Positions 8,366-17,882 are shown, counted from the stretch's first letter. The stretch is DNA of 64,000 nucleotides from Flavobacteriales bacterium (GCA_020635495.1 JACJZQ010000001.1:1-64000); one strand, 5' to 3'. Notes: generated by a model not told the origin, from the sequence alone. Program-made: numbers and translations.

Positions 8366-9799
8366 TTATACGGAACTGTGATTTGAGATGATGGTGTTTG
8401 AAAATTGCTTTTGCTTGGGAAATTCATTGATCACCAACGTGAACACCGAGCCTTTTCCGACCTTACTGGAAACCTGAATTTCTGCACCGATGGCAAATGC
8501 CGCCTTTTGAGCAATTGAGAGGCCGAGACCGGTACCATTGAAAAAGTCCTTGTTTATACTTTCAGACCTATAGAACGGTTTGAATATCTGACCGAATTCT
8601 TGCTCGCCAATTCCTGGTCCATTGTCCTTAACGCTGCAAAAAATGGCATTACCCTCACCTGAAATTTCGATGACCACATCGTCTCCGCCTGCACCGTATT
8701 TTACAGCATTTCCGATGAGGTTGCCCAAGATCAACTCCACATGCTTCTCCGGAACGAATCTTACTTGACCCAATTTATCAATCACCCTTACATCCACATT
8801 GAAGAGCTCGGCCTCCAGTCCTTTGGATGCCACTAACTGATTCACAATGTCAAGAATGGGTACTCGTTTGTCTGATGAAAAAAGAGCGGAGCCATCCGCT
8901 CTGGCCAAGACCATCAATTGTTCCATTACATCGGTAAGTCGGTCAATTTCTCTCAGACATTCTGATATTCTTGACTCATATTCTTCTGTTCTTCTGGGCT
9001 TCCTGATAAGTACCTCTAACGTTCCACGTAGTACCGAAATGGGTGTGCGAAGTTCATGCGATACATAGGATGAAAACTGTTTTTCTCGGTGTTGTGCATC
9101 TTCTACCTGTTGAAGCAGCTCGTTAAAAGTGACAGACAGGTCATACGATTCATCTCGGTTGTTCGGAAGTGGCACCCGGTCGTTGAAATTCCTTCTTCTT
9201 ATGGCGTCTGCCTTATCTTTCAGTAAGGTAATATGCCTGATACTGGCAGCGGCCAAATACTTTGATGTTGCAAAGAGTATGAAGATCATTAATGGATACG
9301 TGATCAACATGACCCATAGGATGTTGTCAATCATCGCGTAAAGGTTGTCTATCGGTATGGCTGCTATCACGTGTCCACGCGGCTGCCCCGAATGCATGAT
9401 AGGGATTCTAAGCTGCCTTACGTAACCATTATTGAAATAGGCCGTGTAACGCTCACGGTCTTCGTAATCGTTATTATGAACAAGATAGCGTTGTTCCAGA
9501 TTTTTTGAACGATACACAGGCCTTCCACTAACATCATTCAGCTGTACGTAGAATTGCTCATTGGTAAAGCCTATAGGACCAATTTCGTTTCTTGGTTCAA
9601 TCTCTGCGATGTAGGGTTTTTCGCTGTTGAATCTGACATGGGCCAAGTGATTGATTGTTTCACTGTTCAGTAGTTCATCGGTATTGGAAAAAAGTGACCA
9701 GCGCACTATCAGAAAGACCAACAGGAAAACGCCAGCAACTACCACCGCGGCAACAGCGGCATAGCTTATTGAAATTCTCTTGGTTATGCTGGTTTTCAT
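8366..9799 (-). CDS. Sensor histidine kinase of the metal-efflux operon
   Basis: A 477-residue membrane sensor kinase. Helices lie at about residues 12-33 and 160-178 and flank a periplasmic sensing domain of about 125 residues. Then come a HAMP region, a HisKA domain with phospho-acceptor His248 in SYVSHELRTPIS, and an ATPase domain with N box LILGNLIGNAVKYG, G1 DNGPGIG and G2 GTGLGLSIAQK. All catalytic motifs are intact. It overlaps its response regulator gene by one base and is followed 73 bases later by the exported-protein and pump genes, so the likely signal is a periplasmic metal ion, as for CusS. The signal itself is inferred from context only. Confidence 0.92.
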   Translation of the reverse strand: MKTSITKRISISYAAVAAVVVAGVFLLVFLIVRWSLFSNTDELLNSETINHLAHVRFNSEKPYIAEIEPRNEIGPIGFTNEQFYVQLNDVSGRPVYRSKNLEQRYLVHNNDYEDRERYTAYFNNGYVRQLRIPIMHSGQPRGHVIAAIPIDNLYAMIDNILWVMLITYPLMIFILFATSKYLAAASIRHITLLKDKADAIRRRNFNDRVPLPNNRDESYDLSVTFNELLQQVEDAQHREKQFSSYVSHELRTPISVLRGTLEVLIRKPRRTEEYESRISECLREIDRLTDVMEQLMVLARADGSALFSSDKRVPILDIVNQLVASKGLEAELFNVDVRVIDKLGQVRFVPEKHVELILGNLIGNAVKYGAGGDDVVIEISGEGNAIFCSVKDNGPGIGEQEFGQIFKPFYRSESINKDFFNGTGLGLSIAQKAAFAIGAEIQVSSKVGKGSVFTLVINEFPKQKQFSNTIISNHSSV

Positions 9800-10470
9800 T
9801 ACCCTTCTATAGAATATCCCACTCCGCGTACGGTTCTCAGAAAGCCCTCTGCCACATAAGGTCGCAATTTCTTTCTTAGTGAATTTATATGCACATCAAT
9901 AACACCTGTTTCTCCATCGGGTCGACTTCCCCAAATGTTCTCGAAAATTGATTCTCTGCTGCAGACAACACCTTTGTTTCTGGCCAAAAACTCAAGAAGG
10001 GCAAATTCTGTTCTTGTAAGTGCTATTTCCCTAGAGCCTTTGGTAACCCGATAGTTGGACGTGTCCATTGTTATTGGTCCGACCTCAATAAGATCGTTTA
10101 CCGGGGTTGTTTGCCTTAGTTGAACCTTTATGCGCTCCAACAACTCAGAAAAATGGAACGGCTTCTTCACGTAATCATTGGCCCCTGCTTGAAGAGCATA
10201 CACTGTTTCATCTACTCCATCCTTGGCTGTGAGAAAAATAATCGGAGTTTCTCTGAATTCACTACGGAAATGCTTACACACCTCCAGTCCGCTCATTCCG
10301 GGTAGCACCCAATCCAATAACAAAAGGTCGTACTCTCCAGACATCGAGCGCAACAAACCCTCCCTTCCATTGTGGGTAACGTCAACCTCAAAAGACTCTT
10401 CTTCAAGTCCTTGTTTCAGGAACTTGGCTATGCCCAACTCATCTTCTACAAGTAGTATTCTTGACCCCAT
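9799..10470 (-). CDS. OmpR/PhoB-family response regulator
   Basis: A 223-residue transcription regulator. The receiver domain (1-120) has acidic residues E9 and D10, phospho-acceptor Asp53 (LLLLDWVLPGMSG), Thr81 and Lys103 (DYVKKPF). The C-terminal winged helix (about 130-223) carries the OmpR-family landmarks LTRTEFALLEFLARNKG, VIDVHINSLRKKL and TVRGVGY. It is the first gene of the metal-efflux operon and overlaps the kinase gene by one base, a standard cognate pair. It probably activates the operon when metal is sensed. I see no clear operator repeat in the 45 bases before its start. Confidence 0.94.
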   Translation of the reverse strand: MGSRILLVEDELGIAKFLKQGLEEESFEVDVTHNGREGLLRSMSGEYDLLLLDWVLPGMSGLEVCKHFRSEFRETPIIFLTAKDGVDETVYALQAGANDYVKKPFHFSELLERIKVQLRQTTPVNDLIEVGPITMDTSNYRVTKGSREIALTRTEFALLEFLARNKGVVCSRESIFENIWGSRPDGETGVIDVHINSLRKKLRPYVAEGFLRTVRGVGYSIEG

Positions 10471-10585
10471 TGCCTGTACAATATTTGCTAAAAACCCTTC
10501 ATGAAGTCTTAAGATTTGCTTAATAAAGGGCTAGAGTCAACTCAAAGACAGAAATTTCCCGCTCATATTGGTCTGCCGCAATCGC

Positions 10586-10593
10586 TACATTTG
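10586..10593 (+). promoter_or_regulatory. TAnnTTTG box immediately before the aminopeptidase P gene
   Basis: TACATTTG ends 6 bases before the ATG at 10600. A TTG lies 15 bases upstream of it (10568-10570), a little closer than the usual 17-23. If used, transcription would start at or next to the initiation codon. Confidence 0.3.
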
Positions 10594-10599
10594 GGCATT

Positions 10600-11892
10600 A
10601 TGAGATACAACCGTATAGACAACGAACTCTTCATCAACAATAGAAAGCGATTTGTTGAAGGAATTGTGCCACAGAGTGTGGCTGTTTTCAATAGTAATGA
10701 TGTGATGCCGACAAACGCAGACGGCACCATGAAATTCAAACAGAACAGCGACCTATTTTACCTGACAGGTGTTGATCAGGAAGAATCGATTCTTGTGCTA
10801 GCTCCCAATGCTCGTGACGAACATCATCGCGAAGTACTTTTTCTGAAGGAAACCAATGAGACCATTGCCATTTGGGAAGGCGCGAAGCTGACCGTAGATC
10901 AGGCGCAGCAGGTTTCGGGTATTCAGACCATCTACTGGTTGAAGGATTTTAATCGGGTATTCAACATGCTTGTCAATGAGGCCTCACACATCTATTTGAA
11001 CTCTAACGAACATGGACGCGCTACCATTGAGGTAGAAACCCGTGATGCCCGCTTTGTGAAATGGTGTATGGACAAATACCCGTTGCACAAATTCCGCAGA
11101 TGTGCACCCGTAATGGAGCGCATCCGATCGGTGAAATCGAAGTTTGAGGTTTTGTTGATGCAAGAGGCTTGCGATATCACTGAAAAGGGTTTCCGCAGGT
11201 TGCTGGACAAGGTTAAACCAGGTATTTGGGAGTACGAAATTGAGGCCGAATTAGCTCACGAATTCATCCGAAACCGAGCACAGGGCTTTGCTTACGAGCC
11301 AATAATAGCTTCTGGCCGAAGTTCTTGCGTGTTGCACTACATTCAGAATAATCAGCAATGCAAAGATGGCGATGTGTTGCTGTTGGATATTGGTGCTGAA
11401 TACGCCAATTACGATGCCGACCTGTCGCGCACCATTCCTGTGAATGGCAAATTCACCAAGCGCCAGAAAGATGTTTACAACGCGGTTTTGAGAGTTCAGA
11501 AGGCTGCGATTGAAATGCTTCGCCCAGGTACCATTCTAAAGGATTACCACAAGGAAGTTGGATTGCTGATGCAGGATGAGTTGGTAAAACTGAAGTTGAT
11601 CGACAAAGCAGATATTCAGAATCAAGACCCGAAATGGCCTGCGTACAAGAGATACTTCATGCATGGCACAAGTCATTTCCTTGGATTGGATACACACGAT
11701 GTGGGAAATTGGGATGTTCCGATGGAAGAAGGAAACGTGTTTACCTGCGAACCAGGAATTTACATTTTGGAAGAAGCAATAGGTGTTCGGATTGAAGATG
11801 ATATTCTGGTTACCAAGAACGGCCCGCACAACCTAATGAAGAACATCCCGAAAGAGGTTGAGGAGATTGAGGAATTGATGAATTCGAAATAA
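10600..11892 (+). CDS. pepP: Xaa-Pro aminopeptidase (aminopeptidase P family, M24B)
   Basis: A 430-residue cytosolic metallopeptidase that removes an N-terminal residue preceding proline. The N-terminal domain (about 1-150) is of the aminopeptidase P type (FLTGVDQEESILVLAP). The C-terminal pita-bread fold carries the metal ligands: two Asp in LLLDIGAEYANYDADLSRT, His in MHGTSHFLGLDTHD, Glu in FTCEPGIYI and Glu in GVRIEDDILV. I start at the ATG at 10600; the frame stays open to a TTG at 10516, but that extension has no family-like sequence. The aminotransferase gene begins two bases after its stop, so the two form an operon. Confidence 0.93.
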   Translation: MRYNRIDNELFINNRKRFVEGIVPQSVAVFNSNDVMPTNADGTMKFKQNSDLFYLTGVDQEESILVLAPNARDEHHREVLFLKETNETIAIWEGAKLTVDQAQQVSGIQTIYWLKDFNRVFNMLVNEASHIYLNSNEHGRATIEVETRDARFVKWCMDKYPLHKFRRCAPVMERIRSVKSKFEVLLMQEACDITEKGFRRLLDKVKPGIWEYEIEAELAHEFIRNRAQGFAYEPIIASGRSSCVLHYIQNNQQCKDGDVLLLDIGAEYANYDADLSRTIPVNGKFTKRQKDVYNAVLRVQKAAIEMLRPGTILKDYHKEVGLLMQDELVKLKLIDKADIQNQDPKWPAYKRYFMHGTSHFLGLDTHDVGNWDVPMEEGNVFTCEPGIYILEEAIGVRIEDDILVTKNGPHNLMKNIPKEVEEIEELMNSK

Positions 11893-11894
11893 GA

Positions 11895-13004
11895 ATGAGT
11901 AGTAAACTATTGATGATCCCCGGGCCGATAGAGTTCGACCCGAGTGTGATGGCAAAAATGGGTCAGCCGACCTTGAGTCATGTGGCACCCGCATTTATTG
12001 AGTCTTTTGGTCGCGCGCTGGAAATGATGCGTGAGGTTTGGTTAGCGCCAAGCGGACAACCGTTCATTATTGCTGGTTCTGGAACCTTGGCCATGGATAT
12101 GGCTGGCGCGAATTTGATAGAAGTTGGCGATAAGGTGTTGGTCATTTCCACAGGTTATTTTGGAGAACGCTACGCGGAGTTGTTGACTCGATACGGGGCG
12201 AATGTCACGTTCCTGCAATCTGAAGTCGGAGACATTGTTCCCTACGAAACCGTTGAATCTGAACTTGCTTCAGGCAAATACAAGCTAATGACGTTTACCC
12301 ACGTAGATACTTCTACTGGTGTTTTGGTTGATGCCAAGAAAATGGGCGAGCTGGCGCAGAAAAATAATGTGCTCAGCATTTTGGATGGCGTTTGTTCGGT
12401 CGCGGGAGAGGAAATCCGCCAGGAAGAATGGGGAATTGACGTGGTGGTAACTGCATCGCAGAAGGCTGTTGGCGTTCCTCCAGGATTGGCGCTTTTGGTG
12501 GCTTCCGAAAAAGCAATGACTGTTTGGAAAAACCACAAAACACCTGTTGGCAATTACTATTGCGATTGGAACCTGTGGCTGCCGATAATGCAAGCATACG
12601 AAGCAAGAAAACCATCGTACTTCGCAACGCCACCAGTAAATCTCATTCAAGCGCTGGAAAGAAGCCTAGAATTGATTCTGGAAGAAGGAATGGACATGCG
12701 GTTTGCTCGCCACAAACGATTGGCTCAGAAATTCAGAAACGAGATGCGTTCGCTAGGACTTTCATTCATTCCAAAGTCGGCAGGAGTCACAGCAAACACA
12801 CTTACCGCTCCTTACTATCCTGAAGATGTAAATGGTGGGGAATTCTTACGAAAGGTTGGAGAGAACGGAGTCGTTATCGCTGGTGGGTTGCTTCCATCAC
12901 ACAAAACCCAATACTTCCGCGTTGGACACATGGGAATTGTAAATGACGAGCATATTGACCGAACTGCAGGGGCTATTAAGAATGCATTGCAGGTCGTTGC
13001 CTGA
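11895..13004 (+). CDS. Class V pyridoxal-phosphate aminotransferase (alanine-glyoxylate/serine type)
   Basis: A 369-residue PLP enzyme of the alanine-glyoxylate and serine-pyruvate aminotransferase group. Seen in order are the N-terminal substrate loop MIPGPIEFDPSVM, the cofactor-contacting GSGTLAMDMAGANL, the Asp of SILDGVCSVAGEEI, and the Schiff-base Lys in VVTASQKAVGVPPG. The C-terminal region ends FRVGHMGIV, typical of the family. The exact amino donor (alanine, serine or a phosphonate such as 2-aminoethylphosphonate) cannot be decided. It is co-transcribed with the peptidase P gene two bases upstream, and its stop abuts the convergent barrel-protein gene. Confidence 0.9.
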   Translation: MSSKLLMIPGPIEFDPSVMAKMGQPTLSHVAPAFIESFGRALEMMREVWLAPSGQPFIIAGSGTLAMDMAGANLIEVGDKVLVISTGYFGERYAELLTRYGANVTFLQSEVGDIVPYETVESELASGKYKLMTFTHVDTSTGVLVDAKKMGELAQKNNVLSILDGVCSVAGEEIRQEEWGIDVVVTASQKAVGVPPGLALLVASEKAMTVWKNHKTPVGNYYCDWNLWLPIMQAYEARKPSYFATPPVNLIQALERSLELILEEGMDMRFARHKRLAQKFRNEMRSLGLSFIPKSAGVTANTLTAPYYPEDVNGGEFLRKVGENGVVIAGGLLPSHKTQYFRVGHMGIVNDEHIDRTAGAIKNALQVVA

Positions 13005-13832
13005 TCACTGTTTGTACTGATCCATCAACTTCTCCATGTCCACATCCTTGTAGAGCTGTTCACAGTCTTCAATCAGACCGCCCTTCTTACCTCTTCCGCA
13101 ACCTGTGAAGAAGAAGATGACGCCCACATTAATGTCGAACATGCCATCTTTCCACTTCGGATTTCCACGCATTTCCCGTGGTGGCGAAACACCTCCGGGG
13201 TCACTGTAAAAGTCTCTATCATGGTTACCAGTATCTGCTGTGTAAGCGCCACTTACATCATCCAAATGATCGGTAATGGTCCAATGGTAGAGCAATTCAC
13301 CTTTCAAGGCCCACCTGCAGTTTATCTGCCATTTTACGCCCAAGCCGGTAGGAATGCTCAATGTCCAATTTGAGTACGATTTTCCTTCGGTTGCAAATTG
13401 TCTTAGCGGAACGCCATCACGTTTTGGCTCAAAGTTCAAAGCGGCAACACCGGCCGTTATGTATGGTAAAACTCTCCATCTATCGTTCGGTAGTATGTCA
13501 AATGTACCTCGCAGTCCAATTTCATGAATAAATGTTTGAAATCTGAAATCGCGCTTGCGTTTACCTGGTGAGAGTGCGAATTGGTCACTTGCAAAAAGCT
13601 CACCTGCCGTGTAATTCAATTGAAGGCCCCACCTGCGCGTGATCTGCCAGTGTAGTCCTGCATTGGCCGTCCATCTGATTGAGGTGGGGTGCGGCCATGG
13701 ATTTTCTTGAATGTCACCTGAATACCACATGGTACCGCCACCGATAAACACCCCCAAACGACCTTGGGAATATGAATGATTGGTCAACAACAGGCTCGTT
13801 AGCAGTACAAGTAAAAAAAGTGCTCGGTTCAT
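13005..13832 (-). CDS. DUF6089-like outer-membrane beta-barrel protein
   Basis: A 275-residue secreted or outer-membrane protein. The N-terminal signal peptide ends at SYSQG. The rest has alternating aromatic and polar strands typical of small barrels: LGVFIGGGTMWYSGDIQ, WTANAGLHWQITRRWGLQLN, RVLPYITAGVAALNFEPK and KWQINCRWALKGELLYHW. The arrangement and the opening GGGTMWYSGD resemble the DUF6089 family common in Bacteroidota. A short Cys-Lys rich piece (FFFTGCGRGKKGG) precedes a helical tail. It is transcribed towards, and directly abuts, the aminotransferase gene. The function is unknown. Confidence 0.72.
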   Translation of the reverse strand: MNRALFLLVLLTSLLLTNHSYSQGRLGVFIGGGTMWYSGDIQENPWPHPTSIRWTANAGLHWQITRRWGLQLNYTAGELFASDQFALSPGKRKRDFRFQTFIHEIGLRGTFDILPNDRWRVLPYITAGVAALNFEPKRDGVPLRQFATEGKSYSNWTLSIPTGLGVKWQINCRWALKGELLYHWTITDHLDDVSGAYTADTGNHDRDFYSDPGGVSPPREMRGNPKWKDGMFDINVGVIFFFTGCGRGKKGGLIEDCEQLYKDVDMEKLMDQYKQ

Positions 13833-13904
13833 GGTTGTTTGTTATTCTGTAAACGGAATAGGCTTGGCAGTAGTATGTACTTTTGGCCGCTCGGTAAAGT
13901 TACT

Positions 13905-14693
13905 TTGAGCAGATCGGTCAAATACAAAGGTGCCAAAGTGGTTTATTCACAACACGGTGGTGGAGAAACCATTGTGTTGCTGCATGGTTTTCTGGAAGAG
14001 CGCAGCATGTGGGATGTTTTTGTTTCCGAGCTTTCTGATACCTACAACGTGATCTGTGTTGATCTTCTTGGACAAGGAGAGTCTGACTGTTTGGGGTACG
14101 TTCATACCATGACCGACCATGCTGAGGCAGTGAAACACGTACTGGATGCAGAAGAAATTGGTCAATGTGTTGTTGTCGGTCATTCAATGGGCGGTTACGT
14201 GGCGTTGGAGTTGGCCAACCTTTATCCGAACATGATCAGCAAATTGGTGCTTTTCCATTCCACCGCTTATGCGGATTCTGAAGAGAAGAAAGTCGATCGT
14301 CAACGCGTAATTGACCTCGCTCAACGCAACAAAGATGTCTTCATTAAAGCGGTTATTCCAACACTTTTTGCGGAAGATTCTTTAGCTATGTTGTCTGCTG
14401 AAGTATCAAAAGTCTGTGAGATTGCATCGGGATTCACTTTGCAAGGAATTGTGGCTAACATCAGGGGAATGATGGAGCGTGAGGCAAGAGTTGATGTCCT
14501 TAAAAGTGGGGCGTTTCCGAAATTGATCATTCATGGAAAGCTGGATGCGGTTATACCGAATTCGGACATGTTGGAACAATCTCGTTTGAACAATAACATC
14601 ACGCTAAAGGTGTTTGAAGGCATAGGTCATATGGGTCACCTGGAAGCACCGGAAGCTTGTCTCGAAGTGCTGAAAGAATTCGCATCGAAATAA
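13905..14693 (+). CDS. Alpha/beta-fold hydrolase
   Basis: A serine hydrolase of about 262 residues, cytosolic, substrate unknown. It shows the oxyanion-hole motif LLHGFLEERSMWD, the nucleophile elbow VVGHSMGGYVALEL (Ser) and a C-terminal catalytic His in GIGHMGHLEAPEA; the acid lies in IIHGKLDAVIP. The start is uncertain. An in-frame ATG at 13875 sits three bases before a TAnnTTTG box (TACTTTTG at 13878-13885), so if that box is the promoter the ATG would not be transcribed. The next in-frame start is TTG at 13905, just before the conserved fold. The stop overlaps the start of the methionine sulfoxide reductase gene by one base. Confidence 0.85.
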   Translation: MSRSVKYKGAKVVYSQHGGGETIVLLHGFLEERSMWDVFVSELSDTYNVICVDLLGQGESDCLGYVHTMTDHAEAVKHVLDAEEIGQCVVVGHSMGGYVALELANLYPNMISKLVLFHSTAYADSEEKKVDRQRVIDLAQRNKDVFIKAVIPTLFAEDSLAMLSAEVSKVCEIASGFTLQGIVANIRGMMEREARVDVLKSGAFPKLIIHGKLDAVIPNSDMLEQSRLNNNITLKVFEGIGHMGHLEAPEACLEVLKEFASK

Positions 14694-15169
14694 TGGAGCA
14701 GCTTCACATATCATCTACAGAAAGATCCAAAATCTACGAAGAGCTTTTGCCTCAGATAGAGGCATTGATGGATGGCGAGCCCTCATTAATTGCCAACTTG
14801 GCCAATGTTACGGCTGCTTTGCGTCAGGCATTCGGGTTTTTCTGGGTTGGCTTTTACCTGGTTGATGGAGAAGAATTGGTTTTGGGTCCTTTTCAGGGTG
14901 ATATTGCCTGCACTCGCATTGCAATCGGAAAAGGCGTTTGCGGACAAGCTTGGGAAAGAAGAGAGGCCATTCTTGTTCCCGATGTGGAAGAGTTTCCTGG
15001 GCATATTGCTTGCAGTTCACAGTCAAAATCAGAAATAGTAGTTCCCATATTCCACCATGATATTGTGGTGGCAGTACTGGATGTGGACAGCGATAAGCTG
15101 AACGACTTTGATGCAGTGGACGAAGAGGGTCTAACACGTATAGTTAAACTTTTGAGTTCGAAATTCTGA
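14693..15169 (+). CDS. msrC: Free methionine-(R)-sulfoxide reductase (GAF-domain, fRMsr)
   Basis: A 158-residue single GAF-domain protein that reduces free L-methionine-(R)-sulfoxide with thioredoxin. The three cysteines of the fRMsr family are all present: Cys73 (GDIACTRI), Cys83 (GKGVCGQAW) and Cys107 (GHIACSSQSKSEIVVP). The LGPFQGD stretch before the first cysteine is also typical. The ATG at 14693 overlaps the hydrolase stop (TAATG), and its own stop overlaps the next start (TGATG), so three genes are translated as a coupled string. An ordinary GAF signalling domain would lack this cysteine set. Confidence 0.93.
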   Translation: MEQLHISSTERSKIYEELLPQIEALMDGEPSLIANLANVTAALRQAFGFFWVGFYLVDGEELVLGPFQGDIACTRIAIGKGVCGQAWERREAILVPDVEEFPGHIACSSQSKSEIVVPIFHHDIVVAVLDVDSDKLNDFDAVDEEGLTRIVKLLSSKF

Positions 15170-16911
15170 TGCGCAAAGCCCTTCAATTCATAGCCATTCT
15201 TCTGTTTTTCGGATGCGCCCAGCAAGTGGCTCCAACTGGCGGGCCCAAGGACGAAACGCCACCGAAAATCCTTGGCGAGATTCCGCCTAACCTTTCCACC
15301 AACTTTACGGGAAAGGAGATTGAGATTCCTTTCGATGAGTATATCCAACTTCGTTCTGCCAATGAGCAGGTGGTCATCTCACCACCCATGTTAAAATCGC
15401 CCACCTACCAACTCAAACGCAAGTCGCTCATTGTCAAGTTTGAACAAGAGTTGGCCAAAAACACCACGTATACCATCAACTTTGGTGAAGCTATTAGAGA
15501 TAACAATGAAGGCAACATCCTGAAGAATTATACCTACGTTTTTAGCACGGGAGCTTATTTGGACAGTATGGAAGTGAAGGGCAGATTGACCGATGCGCTC
15601 TCCGTAGAACCGGTAAAGGATGCCCTTGTTATGCTTTACAAAAACGATGTTGATTCTCTTCCTCTAGACACCATTCCTGATTATTTTACAAGAACGGACG
15701 AGGCTGGTCATTACCACATTAAAAATGTGGCCAATCAGCCCTACAAGATCTTTGCGCTAAAAGACGAAAACGCCAATTACAAGTTTGATGTACCAACGGA
15801 AAAAATCGGATTTCTGGATAGTTTGATCAAGCCTTTCAGCATTTCGCTTCCTTCAGTGCCAGACTCAATTGCATTGGACTCAACAGTAATAGACACTACT
15901 GCTTCAAACCCCCTGAAATCAAAAGGAAAGGGGTTAACCATTCCGAGTTATGATATGGTGATGTTTGTGGAGGAAGACACGACCCAGTTTCTGAAGAAGG
16001 CCTACTGCGATTATTTCGGAAAGCTGGTTTTCATATACAATCGTCCTGTTGAAACGTTTGACTTTTCCATCATTGGTTTCAGTTCTAAGAAACAATGGAA
16101 ACTTCAAGACTTCAATTCAACTGCTGATACGATAACCGTTTGGATCACTGACCAAGCGCCAGACACGATGCGTTGTATCGCAACGGTCAATTCTCACTTG
16201 CCAGACACGGTCGAGATTCAAATGAAACCGGTTTCTGAAGCTGGAAAATCTGCCGTGAAGGTCAAAGGAAGAAAGCAGCAGGTGGAAAAATTTGAGCTTG
16301 CCGCCAAGTTCAATCCGCCATCAGGAAAGTCGCCAGGTCCAAATTCACCGCTTAAAATTGTCTGGAACCATCCGGTATTGGGTTTGGACATTAATCGACT
16401 CAAGCTTTATGAAGATTCTGTTCGAGTTGTCTATGATTTCCAGACAACCGACCCGTCATTAAGAAGGTTTGATATTACCTACAACTGGAAAAAGGGCTCC
16501 ACTTACCAGATTATTGCGTTGGATTCATCATTCACAGACATGTACGGTTTATGGAACGATACCATTGAGAATGTTTTCAAAGGAATTGGCGAAGATGACT
16601 TCGGCTCAATAAGCCTGAAGATAATGGAACAACCGACCCACAATGTCTTAGTGGAATTGATATCCGGTTCTAACACTTTGGTTGCCAGAAAGTCTGCTTC
16701 GGAAGCTGGCCTGGTTAAGTTTGAAAAGCTTACTCCAGGGTCTTACAGCATTGATGTGGTTTCTGACCTGAATGGTAATGGCAAATGGGACAGTGGCCGA
16801 TATTCAGAGAAGCTGCAACCAGAGCCTATAAAACGGCTAAAGGAAAATTCCGAGGTTCGGGCCAATTGGGATTTGGAAGTTGAGTGGAACCCGAATGTTG
16901 CAGCAGAATAA
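15169..16911 (+). CDS. Ig-like (Big_5) domain lipoprotein
   Basis: A 580-residue lipoprotein. The signal ends LLFFGCAQQVAPTGG with the lipid Cys at about residue 16. The stretch TGGPKDETPPKILGEIPPNLSTNF followed by IEIPFDEYI and the NTTYTINFG strand is the Bacteroidota Big_5-type Ig-like opening found in conserved lipoproteins. A carboxypeptidase-regulatory-like repeat probably follows (VKGRLTDALSVEPVKDALVMLYK), and a second one near the C-terminus (GSYSIDVVSDLNGNGKWDSG). It overlaps fRMsr by one base. It is probably an envelope protein of structural or maturation role; no catalytic motif is visible. Confidence 0.75.
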   Translation: MRKALQFIAILLFFGCAQQVAPTGGPKDETPPKILGEIPPNLSTNFTGKEIEIPFDEYIQLRSANEQVVISPPMLKSPTYQLKRKSLIVKFEQELAKNTTYTINFGEAIRDNNEGNILKNYTYVFSTGAYLDSMEVKGRLTDALSVEPVKDALVMLYKNDVDSLPLDTIPDYFTRTDEAGHYHIKNVANQPYKIFALKDENANYKFDVPTEKIGFLDSLIKPFSISLPSVPDSIALDSTVIDTTASNPLKSKGKGLTIPSYDMVMFVEEDTTQFLKKAYCDYFGKLVFIYNRPVETFDFSIIGFSSKKQWKLQDFNSTADTITVWITDQAPDTMRCIATVNSHLPDTVEIQMKPVSEAGKSAVKVKGRKQQVEKFELAAKFNPPSGKSPGPNSPLKIVWNHPVLGLDINRLKLYEDSVRVVYDFQTTDPSLRRFDITYNWKKGSTYQIIALDSSFTDMYGLWNDTIENVFKGIGEDDFGSISLKIMEQPTHNVLVELISGSNTLVARKSASEAGLVKFEKLTPGSYSIDVVSDLNGNGKWDSGRYSEKLQPEPIKRLKENSEVRANWDLEVEWNPNVAAE

Positions 16912-16925
16912 ATAAAGGGCTCTGC

Positions 16926-16933
16926 TACTTTTG
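16926..16933 (+). promoter_or_regulatory. Candidate -7 box upstream of the 249-residue barrel gene
   Basis: TACTTTTG fits TAnnTTTG and ends 14 bases before the ATG at 16948. The nearest upstream TTG is 25 bases away, slightly too far for a typical -33 element. Confidence 0.4.
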
Positions 16934-16947
16934 TTACGGAACAACCC

Positions 16948-17697
16948 ATGAAAAAATTCTTCAGTATTCTTTTTGCAATCGGCTTGTTCGCCTCCACGGC
17001 CAATGCCCAGACCGTTTCCGAAACAACGGTAGCGGATGAGCAACCGAAGAAGAAACGAAAGCCTCCTAAAAAGGAGATGATTCTGGTTAATCTCAATTTC
17101 GACAGTTGGCTGTTCAATCCATCTACGGTAAAACCAAAATGGTTTGCATCCAGGGGAGTTGATGTTGCACTTCTGTACGATTATGTCCTTGCCAAAAGTA
17201 ATTTTAGCCTTGCTGGTGGTGTTGGCTTCAATTCGCACAACATTCACATGGAAGCTTTTCCCATCGTATACCAAATTACTGAGGGGCATTCATACACCCA
17301 TTTAGATCCAACTTTCTTCGAGGGTCAGAAGATCACGGTCAATAAAATCTCCACCAATTTCATAGACATTCCGTTTGAGGTCAGATTCCGATCAAACCCA
17401 CACAAGAATGGAAAGCGCATCGCTGCATCCGTTGGTTTTAAATTGGGTTGGCTAGTGCAAAGCCACACAAAATCCAAGACCGATGAAGACTATTTTTATG
17501 AGGGGGTCAACTTCAGACGGAAAATTAAAACTTATGACATTCCTAACCTTACAAAATTCCGTTATGGGTTGACAGCCAGGGTTGGCTACGCAAACTTCTA
17601 TCTGAACTTCTTTTATTCTCTTACACCCCTATTCCGAGAGGGTTACGGCACAGAGGCCGTTCCTATTTCAATTGGCATAGGGGTGAGCCCGTTCTAG
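16948..17697 (+). CDS. Outer-membrane beta-barrel protein (PorT-like)
   Basis: A 249-residue exported protein with signal peptide ending STANAQ. A lysine/proline-rich stretch (EQPKKKRKPPKKE) follows, then alternating strands with aromatic girdles (LNFDSWLF, VDVALLYDYVL, FSLAGGVGFNSHNIH, GLTARVGYANFYLNFFYSL) and a terminal strand ending ISIGIGVSPF. This matches the PorT-family barrels of Bacteroidota, some of which serve type IX secretion or gliding, but I cannot assign it to PorT itself. It follows the Ig-like lipoprotein by 36 bases with its own possible promoter. Confidence 0.7.
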   Translation: MKKFFSILFAIGLFASTANAQTVSETTVADEQPKKKRKPPKKEMILVNLNFDSWLFNPSTVKPKWFASRGVDVALLYDYVLAKSNFSLAGGVGFNSHNIHMEAFPIVYQITEGHSYTHLDPTFFEGQKITVNKISTNFIDIPFEVRFRSNPHKNGKRIAASVGFKLGWLVQSHTKSKTDEDYFYEGVNFRRKIKTYDIPNLTKFRYGLTARVGYANFYLNFFYSLTPLFREGYGTEAVPISIGIGVSPF

Positions 17698-17882
17698 TAG
17701 AAGGGCCTTATTATTTAGATTCCGAAAAGATGTTGTTGGGTCAAATGATTGGATTTTGATCTGGACTGATGAATCTTAAGCTTCTTGACAACCTATGTTT
17801 TCACGAAATTTCATCCAAAACTTTTATTACGTTCCTTTACATGGTGCGGACAGGTTTGCATTAACAAAATTGAATTGACAAG

